Source of the DNA: Chloroflexota bacterium
GTDB lineage: Bacteria > Chloroflexota > Limnocylindria > P2-11E
Length of the DNA: 36,564 bases
Assembly: GCA_016191385.1 (NCBI GenBank)
Contig: JACPOT010000083.1
Coordinates: forward strand, 1 to 36,564
Reading direction: 5' to 3'
Shown here: in pieces, positions 7,629 to 15,069 of the stretch
Numbering within the stretch: position 1 is the first letter of the stretch
Layout: each line of letters opens with the position of its first letter
Notes under the pieces: model-generated
Database searches by the model: none
Told to the model about the DNA's origin: nothing
The model's input: only the letters and a program-made list of their open reading frames with translations
Position numbers and translations under genes: made by a program

Positions 7629-8423
7629 ATGGACCTAGGACTGGTCGGAAAAGTGGCTTTCGTCGCCGCGGCCAGCAAGGGCCTCGGCCGCGCCATCGCC
7701 GAAGAGTTCGCGCGCGAGGGCGCCAAGGTCGTCATGTGCAGCCGCGACGAGGCCGCGATCGGGACGGCCGCGCGCGAGATCGCGGCGGCGACGAAAGGCG
7801 AAACGCTCCCGGTCGCCGCGGACCTGTCGAAGAAAGAGGACTGCGAGCGCTTCATCAACGCCGGTCTCGAGAAGTTCGGCCGCATGGACGTGCTCATCGT
7901 GAACGCCGGCGGCCCGCCGCCGGGGCGATTCGAAGAGCTCGACGAGGCGGCCTGGGACAAGGCCTACCAGCTCACGCTCATGTCGGCGGTCCGGCTCGTG
8001 AAGCTCGCGCTTCCCGAGCTCAAGAAGACGAAGGGCAACGTCGTCTTCTCGACGTCGACGTCCGTGCGGCAGCCGACGCAGTACGTCGCGCTGATCCTCT
8101 CGAACGCGCTGCGCGCCGCGGTGCACGGGATGCTGAAGACGCTCTCGAAGGACCTCGGCAAGGACGGTATCCGCGTCAACGCCGTCCAGCCCGGACGCGT
8201 CCACACCGATCGCATCGACTCGCTCGATGCCGATACCGCGAAGCGCACCGGCCGCAGCCAGGAGCAGGTCGCGACGGGCTGGCACGCGCAGATCCCGCTG
8301 GGCCGCTACGGCGACCCGAGGGAGTACGCCGCGGCCGCGGTCTTCCTCGCGTCCGAGCGCGCGTCCTACATCACCGGGGTGTCGCTGCAGGTCGACGGGG
8401 GAATGCTCCAGGCGATGTTCTGA
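7629..8423 (+). CDS. degenerate short-chain dehydrogenase/reductase (3-oxoacyl-ACP reductase-like)
   Basis: A 264-residue Rossmann-fold protein of the SDR family with normal overall layout: nucleotide-binding start at residues 5-25, NAGG at about 91-94, a PGRVHTDRI segment near 187-195, and the C-terminal VDGG block. Two family hallmarks are altered. The glycine motif reads AAASKGLG instead of TGxxxGIG, and the catalytic YxxxK is replaced by LILSNALR, so both catalytic Tyr and Lys appear to be missing. This matches the BKR_like SDR subgroup (cd05344 as I recall it), described as lacking a perfect cofactor motif and tetrad. NAD(P)H-dependent reduction is therefore uncertain. The ATG at 7629 was chosen; the gene follows uppP and precedes an MBL hydrolase in the same direction. 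Confidence 0.85.
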   Translation: MDLGLVGKVAFVAAASKGLGRAIAEEFAREGAKVVMCSRDEAAIGTAAREIAAATKGETLPVAADLSKKEDCERFINAGLEKFGRMDVLIVNAGGPPPGRFEELDEAAWDKAYQLTLMSAVRLVKLALPELKKTKGNVVFSTSTSVRQPTQYVALILSNALRAAVHGMLKTLSKDLGKDGIRVNAVQPGRVHTDRIDSLDADTAKRTGRSQEQVATGWHAQIPLGRYGDPREYAAAAVFLASERASYITGVSLQVDGGMLQAMF

Positions 8424-8439
8424 TGCCCCAGGCGCGGCC

Positions 8440-9117
8440 GTGACAGAGATCGTCCCCGGCCTCCACCGCGTCCCCCTTCGGGGCAGCGCCGCGTTCCTCG
8501 TCGTCGAGGACGAGATCACCCTCATCGATGCGGGCCTGCGCGGGTCAGGCCGTTTGCTCCGCCACTACCTCGACAGGATCGGTCGCTTGCCCCGCGAGGT
8601 CGCTCGCATCGTCTGCACGCACGGTCACCCCGACCACATCGGCGGCGTTCGGGAGATCGCCGCGATGACCGGCGCGCAGGTGCTCATGCATCCCGCCGAC
8701 GCCGAGCGGCTGCGCATGAGCGTGCGCGACGCACTGCGGCACCTGCGGCCATGGACGCTCCTGGCCGCGATCACGCGCGGGCCGGAGGACGCCAAGCCGC
8801 TCGATGACGGAGCCGTGCTCCCGGGGCTCGGGGGGCTGGAGGTGGTCCACACGCCCGGTCACACGCCGGGCAGCGTGTGCCTGTACTCGCGTAGCCGGCG
8901 CGTCCTCATCGTCGGCGACGTCCTTCAAGTCATGCGGGGCCGGCTGCACCCGCCCAGCCTCGTCTTCTCCGAGGACATGGAGCTCGCGAAAGCCTCCATC
9001 CAGCGGCTCTCCAGGCTCGACGTTGACACGATCTGCTTCGCGCACTACTCCACGTGGCGGGAAGGGGCCCGCGAGGGGCTCGCGGCGCTGGCGGGAGGGA
9101 CACCACGGAGACCCTGA
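8440..9117 (+). CDS. MBL-fold metallohydrolase
   Basis: A 225-residue metallo-beta-lactamase-fold hydrolase of the glyoxalase-II-like group. The first metal motif is THGHPDHIGG (HxHxDH) at about residues 62-71. The second is the histidine of HTPGHTPGS, and the bridging Asp is in VGDVLQ; a late FAHYS gives the last histidine, so both zinc sites look complete. The GTG start at 8440 overlaps the stop of a six-codon ORF (8423-8443) that itself overlaps the SDR stop as TGATG, so translation could pass from one gene to the next. The substrate is unknown. The stop TGA at 9115-9117 sits in a CTGA overlap with the acyl-CoA ligase gene. Confidence 0.85.
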   Translation: MTEIVPGLHRVPLRGSAAFLVVEDEITLIDAGLRGSGRLLRHYLDRIGRLPREVARIVCTHGHPDHIGGVREIAAMTGAQVLMHPADAERLRMSVRDALRHLRPWTLLAAITRGPEDAKPLDDGAVLPGLGGLEVVHTPGHTPGSVCLYSRSRRVLIVGDVLQVMRGRLHPPSLVFSEDMELAKASIQRLSRLDVDTICFAHYSTWREGAREGLAALAGGTPRRP

Positions 9118-10961
9118 ACGACATCGTGCCCGCGTCGGCGCTCCGATTCGGCGGCAAGGACGCGTTCGTGATCAAGCCCGGCTTCCGCACACGCACATGG
9201 ACCTACCGCGACCTCGCCGACGTCGTCCCGCGCGCCGCGCAGGTGCTGGCCGGGGACGGGGTCCACAAGGGCGACCGCGTGCTCATCTGGGGCGTCAACC
9301 GTCCCCAATATGGGATCGCGTTCCTCGCCGCGCTCCATAGCGGAGCGGTGCTCGTCCCCATCGACGTCGGCTCGCTCACCGACTTCGCACAGCGGATCGC
9401 GGAGCGCACGCGCGCGAACGCCGCCATCGTCTCTTCGCAGACGCGCGAGCGGGCCCGCGCTCTCGGCCTGCGGCTGATCGAGATGGAGGCGCTGCCCGAT
9501 CGCGCGCGCGGCCGGGACCCGCTCCCTGCGGCCGACGTCGCCGCCGACGACCTCGCGGAGGTGGTCTTCACCAGCGGGACGACGGGCGACCCCAAGGGCG
9601 CGATGCTCACCCACCGCAACATCCTTTCGAACGCGATGGCCGCGACGGAGATCTTCCCCATCGGACCGGAGCAGCGGCTGCTCTCGTTCATCCCGCTCTC
9701 GCACATGTTCGAGCAGCTCGCGGGCTTCTGGACCGTGCTGCTCTCGGGGGCCAGCGTCGTGTACCCCACGAGCCGCCAGCCCACGGTCGTGCGGCGAACG
9801 TTCCGCGAGAGGAAGGTCTCGATGATCCTCATCACTCCCGCGGTCGTTCGCTCGCTGCTGCTCGCCATCGAGCGCAACGCCGAAGCGCAGGGCCGCGGGC
9901 CGCTGCTTCGCAAGCTGCGCCGCTTCGCGCGGCGCCTGCCGATGCGCGCGCGGCGGATCCTGTTCACCAGCGTGCACCGCCAGTTCGGCGGGCGGTTCCG
10001 CTACATCGTCTCGGGCGGAGCGGCGCTGGATCCCGCACTGGGCCAGGCCTGGGCCGAGCTCGGCATCGACGTCCTCCACGGATACGGAACGACCGAATGC
10101 GCGCCCGCCGTGACCTTCAACCGCCTCGACCGCAACCGCCTCGGATCCGTCGGCGTGCCGCTCCCCGGCGTCGACGTGCGCATCGCTCCGGATGCGGAGG
10201 TCCTCGTGCGCGGGCCGAACGTCTTCAAGGGGTACTGGGAGAACGACGAAGCGACGCGCGCGGTGCTCGATGCGGACGGCTGGTACCACACGGGCGATCT
10301 CGGGGAGATCGACAAGGACGGATTCCTGTGGCTGCGCGGACGGAAGAAGGACATCATCGTCCTCGCCGACGGACTCAACGTGTACCCCGAGGACATCGAG
10401 AACGTCCTCGCCGCGGATGCGCGCATCCAGGCGGCGGCGACGCCGCAGCGTCCCGCCATCGCCACTGTCGTGGGCCTCCAGCGTTCGGGCGAAGAGGTCC
10501 AGGTGCACGCCGTCTTCCTGCTGAAGGACGAGCGCCTCGTGCGGGCCATCGTTCGCGACGCCAACACGAAGCTGAGCGGAAGCCAACAGATCCGCGGCTG
10601 GAGCATCTGGCCCGACGACGACTTCCCGACGACCCCGACGCAGAAGGTGAAGAAGCGCTTCGTGATCGAGCGGCTGCTCGAGCTCGGCCGGGCGGAGACC
10701 GCACCGGCCCCCGCCGCGGGAACGCCGGCACGCGCTCTCTCCGACGTGGAGCGCCTCGTGTCGCAGGTCGCCGAGGTCCCGGACGTTCGCGTCGTCGCCG
10801 AGGCGCAGCTCTCCGCGGACCTCGGCCTCGACTCTCTTCAGCGCGTGGAGCTGCTCGGCCTGATAAGGAGGAGCTGGGCACGTACATCGACGACGCGGCG
10901 CTCGATCCGAACGCGACCGTCGCCGATCTCGAGCGGATGGTCGCGAGCACGCGCGACCTGA
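9114..10961 (+). CDS. acyl-CoA/acyl-ACP ligase with C-terminal carrier domain (5' part of a frameshifted gene)
   Basis: AMP-forming ligase that should activate a fatty acid and pass it to CoA or to its own carrier domain. The P-loop is VVFTSGTTGDPKGAMLTHRN; the adenine/acyl-site motif is HGYGTTECAP; and YHTGDLGEID and LRGRKKDIIVLADGLNVYP give the hinge and A8/A10 region. A phosphopantetheine domain follows, with the serine in LGLDSLQRVELLGLI. Just after this, at about 10865, the frame is lost by one base; the expected continuation (KEELGTYIDDAALDPN) and an acyltransferase lie in the next frame. The start is uncertain: CTG at 9114 (a CTGA overlap), GTG at 9126, or GTG at 9054. True product probably ends at 11635. 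Confidence 0.8.
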   Translation: MNDIVPASALRFGGKDAFVIKPGFRTRTWTYRDLADVVPRAAQVLAGDGVHKGDRVLIWGVNRPQYGIAFLAALHSGAVLVPIDVGSLTDFAQRIAERTRANAAIVSSQTRERARALGLRLIEMEALPDRARGRDPLPAADVAADDLAEVVFTSGTTGDPKGAMLTHRNILSNAMAATEIFPIGPEQRLLSFIPLSHMFEQLAGFWTVLLSGASVVYPTSRQPTVVRRTFRERKVSMILITPAVVRSLLLAIERNAEAQGRGPLLRKLRRFARRLPMRARRILFTSVHRQFGGRFRYIVSGGAALDPALGQAWAELGIDVLHGYGTTECAPAVTFNRLDRNRLGSVGVPLPGVDVRIAPDAEVLVRGPNVFKGYWENDEATRAVLDADGWYHTGDLGEIDKDGFLWLRGRKKDIIVLADGLNVYPEDIENVLAADARIQAAATPQRPAIATVVGLQRSGEEVQVHAVFLLKDERLVRAIVRDANTKLSGSQQIRGWSIWPDDDFPTTPTQKVKKRFVIERLLELGRAETAPAPAAGTPARALSDVERLVSQVAEVPDVRVVAEAQLSADLGLDSLQRVELLGLIRRSWARTSTTRRSIRTRPSPISSGWSRARAT

Positions 10962-11635
10962 AGCGCGACACGGGGATCTTCGGCTGGCCGCTGAACCCCC
11001 TCGTGCGGTCGCTGGGGATGCTCATGCAGCAGCTGCTGGTGTGGCCGCTGGTGACGATCTTCTACCGCGTGACGGTGACCGGACGCGAGAAGCTGCACGG
11101 CCTGCGCGGACCGGTGATGTTCGCGCCGAACCACACGCTGCACTGGGACAACGGGATCATCCTCACGGCCATCCCGCTCGGGTGGCGGTGGCATCTCGCC
11201 GTCGCGGCGGCCGCCGACGACGTGTTCGGCAACCGGCTCAACGGGCTCTTCTCGGCGGTCCTCGCGAACGCGTTCCCGCTCGCGCGCGAGGGCGCGATCC
11301 GCCGCAGCCTCGAGCTCCTCGGCGCGCGGCTCGATCGCAAGTTCAGCGTCCTCATCTACCCCGAGGGCGAGCTCACCGTCGGTGGCCCGATGCAGCCGTT
11401 CAAGTCTGGCACCGGACTGATCGCCGTGGAAGGCGCGACGCCGGTGGTGCCGATGAAGCTGAAGATCCGGAAGGTGTCGGTGCTGGACCGTGGCGACCGG
11501 CGCTGGGACCGCTCTCAGGTCAACGGATTCCGCGGGGATGTCGAGGTCGTTTTCGGCGACCCGCTGTGGTTCTCCGCCGTCACCGACCCGAATGATGCGA
11601 CGAGGAGGATCGAGTCCGCCGTCGCGGCGCTCTGA
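10865..11635 (+). CDS. PlsC-type acyltransferase domain (3' part of the frameshifted ligase gene)
   Basis: Continuation in the -1 frame of the ligase-ACP protein, from the last helix of the carrier domain (KEELGTYIDDAALDPN) into a lysophospholipid acyltransferase domain. The HX4D catalytic motif is seen in PNHTLHWDNG, followed by an arginine-containing block (PLAREGAIRRS) and the substrate motif IYPEGELTVGG. A membrane-associating hydrophobic stretch precedes the domain near 11025-11060. Ligase plus ACP plus acyltransferase in one chain recalls E. coli Aas, which loads acyl groups on its own carrier and transfers them to lysophospholipids. There is no independent start, so this is best read as one roughly 840-residue protein interrupted by one missing base at about 10865. 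Confidence 0.8.
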   Translation, partial: KEELGTYIDDAALDPNATVADLERMVASTRDLKRDTGIFGWPLNPLVRSLGMLMQQLLVWPLVTIFYRVTVTGREKLHGLRGPVMFAPNHTLHWDNGIILTAIPLGWRWHLAVAAAADDVFGNRLNGLFSAVLANAFPLAREGAIRRSLELLGARLDRKFSVLIYPEGELTVGGPMQPFKSGTGLIAVEGATPVVPMKLKIRKVSVLDRGDRRWDRSQVNGFRGDVEVVFGDPLWFSAVTDPNDATRRIESAVAAL

Positions 11636-11663
11636 ACAGCGCTGCACTCTCGCGCGGACGGCT

Positions 11664-11669
11664 TAGCAT
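11664..11669 (+). promoter_or_regulatory. -10-like hexamer TAGCAT for the DUF433/DUF5615 pair
   Basis: TAGCAT lies in the gap after the acyltransferase gene and is followed by GGAGG at 11677-11681. It is 19 bases before the ATC at 11689 and 11 bases before a GTG at 11681 that is out of frame. Confidence 0.4.
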
Positions 11670-11688
11670 CCCTCGCGGAGGTGCCGAT

Positions 11689-12396
11689 ATCGCGCGATCA
11701 GACCAGACGCTGCTTGGTGTAGGCCTCTACTCGGTCCCAGAGGCGTCTCGTCTCCTCCGGCTGCCTGCGACAACCCTCGTGCGGTGGATCAACGGTTATA
11801 GCTTTCCGCTGTCGCGATGGTCGAAGAGTCATAAGCCGCCTGTCTTTGCCCCGGCCCTGCCGCGAGCACATGGCCATTTGGGACTGACGTTCCTTGACCT
11901 CGTTCAACTGCGCTTAGTACAGGGGTTCCGCGGCGCTGGTGTCCCGCTGCAGAAGATCAGGACCGCCGGTGTCACCGCCGCCGACGTCTTTAGGACATCG
12001 CACCCATTCGCGTCCGAGCGGTTCAAGACGGACGGACGGGACATTTTCGCCGAAGTCGTCGTCGACGCGACCGACGTCGGCTTGCTGAACCTCAGTGCAG
12101 CTGGCCAGAGGACCTTCCCGGAGCACGTCGAGCGGTCCCTGCGCGAACTCACATTCGCCACCGAAACGCGTCTCGCGCGCCGCTGGCATGCGGCCGGCGT
12201 GGGCGGAGGGATCATTGTCGATCCAGGCATCGCCTTTGGGCGGCCCGTGGTGGAAGGGACAGGTGTCCCGACGAGCGTCATCTGGGAGCAGTCCCACACC
12301 GAGTCGGAGGCATCCCTTGCGCAATGGTTCCGCCTCGAGGAGAAGCAGATCCGTGACGCGCTGAGGTACGAAGAGACCCTTCTCGCAGCGGCGTGA
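11689..12396 (+). CDS. MerR-like HTH plus DUF433 antitoxin
   Basis: Likely antitoxin of a DUF433/DUF5615 toxin-antitoxin pair. The N-terminal YSVPEASRLLRLPATTLVRW is a MerR-like helix-turn-helix, and the C-terminal segment FGRPVVEGTGVPTSVIWEQ followed by EKQIRDALRYEE is the DUF433 (VapB-like) fold. The HTH requires a start before about 11725, but the frame has no ATG/GTG/TTG there (the first GTG, at 11779, would cut the HTH). ATC at 11689 has a GGAGG site seven bases upstream and is followed by an Ala codon, so it is my choice. A one-base loss after GTG 11681 is the alternative. The stop overlaps the toxin start as GTGA. Codon use and GC are a little lower than in the flanks. Confidence 0.75.
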   Translation: MARSDQTLLGVGLYSVPEASRLLRLPATTLVRWINGYSFPLSRWSKSHKPPVFAPALPRAHGHLGLTFLDLVQLRLVQGFRGAGVPLQKIRTAGVTAADVFRTSHPFASERFKTDGRDIFAEVVVDATDVGLLNLSAAGQRTFPEHVERSLRELTFATETRLARRWHAAGVGGGIIVDPGIAFGRPVVEGTGVPTSVIWEQSHTESEASLAQWFRLEEKQIRDALRYEETLLAAA

Positions 12397-12770
12397 CCTT
12401 CTTCTTCGATAACAATCTCAGCCCTGTTCTCGTCCAAGGGCTTCGGGCTTTCGGCGAAGACGTCCAGCATCTGCGTGACTCCTTCGCCGCGGAAGCGCCC
12501 GACACGGAGTGGATCCCCGAAGTGGCTCGCCGTGGATGGGTCGTGGTCACGCGCGACAAGCACATCCGAACGCGGCCGCTCGAGCTGGACGCACTTCGAT
12601 CCCACGGCCTCCGAGTCTTCATCTTTTCCCAGAAGAGGGATCCCGATCGATGGGGCTGGGTTGAGCTCGTTGTCCGCCGCTGGCTGGAACTCAAGCGCTT
12701 CACAGAGACCAATGGGCGTCCGTTCGTCGCCCTCATTCCGGAGCACGGCAGAATTCAGAAGGTCAGGTAG
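12393..12770 (+). CDS. DUF5615 PIN-like toxin
   Basis: A 125-residue Mut7-C/DUF5615-type PIN-fold protein, expected to be the RNase toxin of the pair. Features of the family are the opening FFFDNNLSPVLVQGLRAFG (first acidic residue in the DNN motif), the central DTEWIPEVARRGWVVVTRDK with further acidic residues, and a final RWLELKRF helix. The GTG start at 12393 overlaps the DUF433 stop as GTGA, giving the usual antitoxin-first coupled order. The gene is convergent with the DUF262 gene, with 58 bases between the stops. Confidence 0.8.
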   Translation: MTFFFDNNLSPVLVQGLRAFGEDVQHLRDSFAAEAPDTEWIPEVARRGWVVVTRDKHIRTRPLELDALRSHGLRVFIFSQKRDPDRWGWVELVVRRWLELKRFTETNGRPFVALIPEHGRIQKVR

Positions 12771-12828
12771 ATGAAGTCGGCCGAGAGCTCGACGCCGGTC
12801 ACGCCGATGAAGCCAAAGACCGGTAGGC

Positions 12829-15021
12829 CTAGGAAAATCTCCTCTTGAGATACTGCTCGGCTTCGGGCAACCCGAACGACCGTGTCGTATTTCCCGACCT
12901 TACGAACAGCTTCTGAGTCCCATCGGCCCCCACATAGACCGCCTGGGTAGCCCGCGGGACCTGCAGCAAACACACGGTCAGCTCGTCCATCTGATGGAAA
13001 GAGATCCTCAGCTCCGAGGTTGGGACCTTCCCGAGCACTGCACCGAGGGTCGATCGGAGGAACTGCTCGTACGCATCCTCCGGCTTCCTCCCATCGAGTC
13101 CGACCACATCGTGTTCTATCCCTACGACATCGCCGTTGTCACTCACACCCACCACGACTGAGCCGCCATCCGCATTCATCAGTCCCGCGACCGCCTTGGC
13201 CAGTGACAGCCGCAAGGTCCGGTCTTCGCCCGCGGTATGACGATTGACGCGTGCGGACTCCTTGAACTCCGCACGGTCGCCTTCTCCCGAAGCGAGAAGT
13301 CCTTCGATGTCCACCGCTTCTTCGGGCTGGGTGCTCACACTGTCGAGGAACTCGTTGACCGTCGTCGCCAGCGCCGTACGGCGGTACGCAAGAAACTCGC
13401 GATATCGATCGATCTCCCAGAGCTCGCCGGACAAGGGCACGCATTGAGAGGTGAGGGCATCGGCTCCACGTTTTGCAACGATCGCGGGAAAGTAGACCGA
13501 AGGTGGCTTGTTCCCGATCGACCGGTTCGCTCCGCCGCCGACGAACGCGAGGTTGGCGATCTCGTTGATCTCCCGCCGCTCATATTCCTTCTTGGCAAGA
13601 AGGGACTTCGGGAAGATGTGGTGCTCCTGCACGAAGTGAAAGCGGCCCTGATGAGTCAGTGATATCCCGAGACCGGTCCACCAATCCTTCGCTCCGGCGT
13701 GGCGCAGAGCGAGATAAGTCGTCTGGAAGAGGGGGTTGCGCGCGCTGCGCCCGGCGAAGTCGCTCGCCTCGAATCGCAGTCGGCCGTGCTGCTGCTGAAG
13801 CAGGGCGGTCAGCTCGTCCGGGCCTCCGCCTGCGAACAGCACACCGAGATCCTTATCCAGGGTGGTCTCTGTCGCGCCCGAGTAGTGACCCAGCGCATTC
13901 GCGGTGAAGAGCCAGTGGAGGAGTGCCCGTTCATCAGCCCGGCTAAGGCGCATCTGACGGAGGACCGCGAAAACGGCGACGGGGACGACGAGCAGGGGTG
14001 ATGAGAGGAGTGACTCGTCCTCTATCCCCGCATTGCTGCGAAGGAAGTTCACAGCGAAGTCGAGCCCGCGCTTGGCGTCCTGCCACGAGTCTTGCAGCCT
14101 CTTGATCGGGATCCGCCCGACGGTCCGGAACCGGCTCTGCCTCGTCGCGAAGACGACAAGCGTTCTCACGATCATCCCGAGGTCGAACGTGAACCACACC
14201 TTCTCGCAGTGTTCGAGAAAGTCCTCGAACAGCTGTACTGCGGCCGGCCACCGCGAGGTGATCAAGGCGAGGGCCAGATCAGAACTCCTCAGCTTCATGC
14301 CCAAGGAGTTGACCCGAACGAAGATCTCCGTAACTTCCTCGTAGCTTAGGTCACGCTCCAGCACATGCATGACATACGGGTAGTCGCGGATGGCCCGGAC
14401 CCTCTGTAGACGCTTGGTGTACTTCTCCCATTCGGGCTGGTCAGGCGTCAGGTTGAGAGGCTTCAGCAGATGCCAATCGGTCACGGTGGTGTCGAAGATC
14501 CGCGAGACCGGGATCCAGTGAGGGTCCTTCAGCAGGAACCGGTTGGCAACGACGAAGGCCAGGCCGCGAACCCTCTCCTGAACGCTGACCTCATCCTCGC
14601 CGTCCTCGTCGTCGTCTTCGGAGGCAGCGTCGCCCTCGACTTCTGTCGCCTCAGAGGGCGCTCCCTCCGGATGGTCCAGGTTGAAGGCGATCTCCACGGG
14701 CCTAACGCGTTTCAGCTTCAGCGGCACGCCTCGCGTGATCGCGGACAGCGAGGTCAGCCTCTGCTGACCGTCGAGCAACAGCTTGTAAGCCCGGAACGTG
14801 CGATCATCCTGCTCCACCGCGAACTCCCGCTCGGGTACATCCTTGTCCGTCTCCCAGACGAGGATGCTTCCCGAGGGATAGCCGCGGTAGAGGGAGTCCA
14901 TAAGGTCGCGCACACGCGTAACTGGCCAGACGTATCTGCGCTGGATCGATGGCAGCCGTAGATCACCCTGCTGCACCATATCCACCAGGCTCGAAACGGA
15001 GATGTCGATCTTCTTCGCCAC
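12829..15021 (-). CDS. DUF262 (GmrSD-like) protein fused to a Schlafen AlbA_2 domain
   Basis: A 730-residue accessory protein with two recognised modules. Residues about 10-100 form the DUF262 start with its hallmark DGQQRLTSL at 84-92 (ParB/Srx-like nuclease fold, seen in GmrS-type subunits). A Glu/Asp-rich linker occupies about 130-148. Near 467-471 an HHIFP motif, followed by FVGGGANRSIGNKPP, resembles the DUF1524 HNH region, as in GmrD. From about 595 to the end, EGDRAEFKES, LMNADGGSVVVGVSDNG and LFVRSGNTTR mark an AlbA_2/Schlafen-type domain. GmrSD systems are Type IV restriction enzymes against modified DNA, so a defence role is likely but not shown. The GTG start at 15021 follows a TAGCCT box. 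It sits next to a toxin-antitoxin pair. Confidence 0.8.
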   Translation of the reverse strand: MAKKIDISVSSLVDMVQQGDLRLPSIQRRYVWPVTRVRDLMDSLYRGYPSGSILVWETDKDVPEREFAVEQDDRTFRAYKLLLDGQQRLTSLSAITRGVPLKLKRVRPVEIAFNLDHPEGAPSEATEVEGDAASEDDDEDGEDEVSVQERVRGLAFVVANRFLLKDPHWIPVSRIFDTTVTDWHLLKPLNLTPDQPEWEKYTKRLQRVRAIRDYPYVMHVLERDLSYEEVTEIFVRVNSLGMKLRSSDLALALITSRWPAAVQLFEDFLEHCEKVWFTFDLGMIVRTLVVFATRQSRFRTVGRIPIKRLQDSWQDAKRGLDFAVNFLRSNAGIEDESLLSSPLLVVPVAVFAVLRQMRLSRADERALLHWLFTANALGHYSGATETTLDKDLGVLFAGGGPDELTALLQQQHGRLRFEASDFAGRSARNPLFQTTYLALRHAGAKDWWTGLGISLTHQGRFHFVQEHHIFPKSLLAKKEYERREINEIANLAFVGGGANRSIGNKPPSVYFPAIVAKRGADALTSQCVPLSGELWEIDRYREFLAYRRTALATTVNEFLDSVSTQPEEAVDIEGLLASGEGDRAEFKESARVNRHTAGEDRTLRLSLAKAVAGLMNADGGSVVVGVSDNGDVVGIEHDVVGLDGRKPEDAYEQFLRSTLGAVLGKVPTSELRISFHQMDELTVCLLQVPRATQAVYVGADGTQKLFVRSGNTTRSFGLPEAEQYLKRRFS

Positions 15022-15034
15022 TGCTGTGGATCGC

Positions 15035-15040
15035 AGGCTA
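15035..15040 (-). promoter_or_regulatory. -10-like hexamer TAGCCT before the DUF262 gene
   Basis: On the minus strand TAGCCT ends 13 bases before the GTG at 15021, with no Shine-Dalgarno in between; a leaderless or nearly leaderless transcript is likely. Confidence 0.45.
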
Positions 15041-15069
15041 TCCCGCGACGGGCGTCAGCGGAAGCCGCC

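Noticed and set aside
10097-10860. An ORF in the -1 frame over the ligase region
   Set aside because: Upstream of about 10862 it is Arg/Ala-rich shadow; only the part after the frameshift is real.
10855-10875. Programmed -1 frameshifting at the AAGGAGG string
   Set aside because: No slippery heptamer or spaced downstream structure was found; a missing base is simpler.
13020-13247. Plus-strand ORFs in 13000-14960
   Set aside because: They are shadows of the minus-strand DUF262 gene, which has recognisable motifs throughout.
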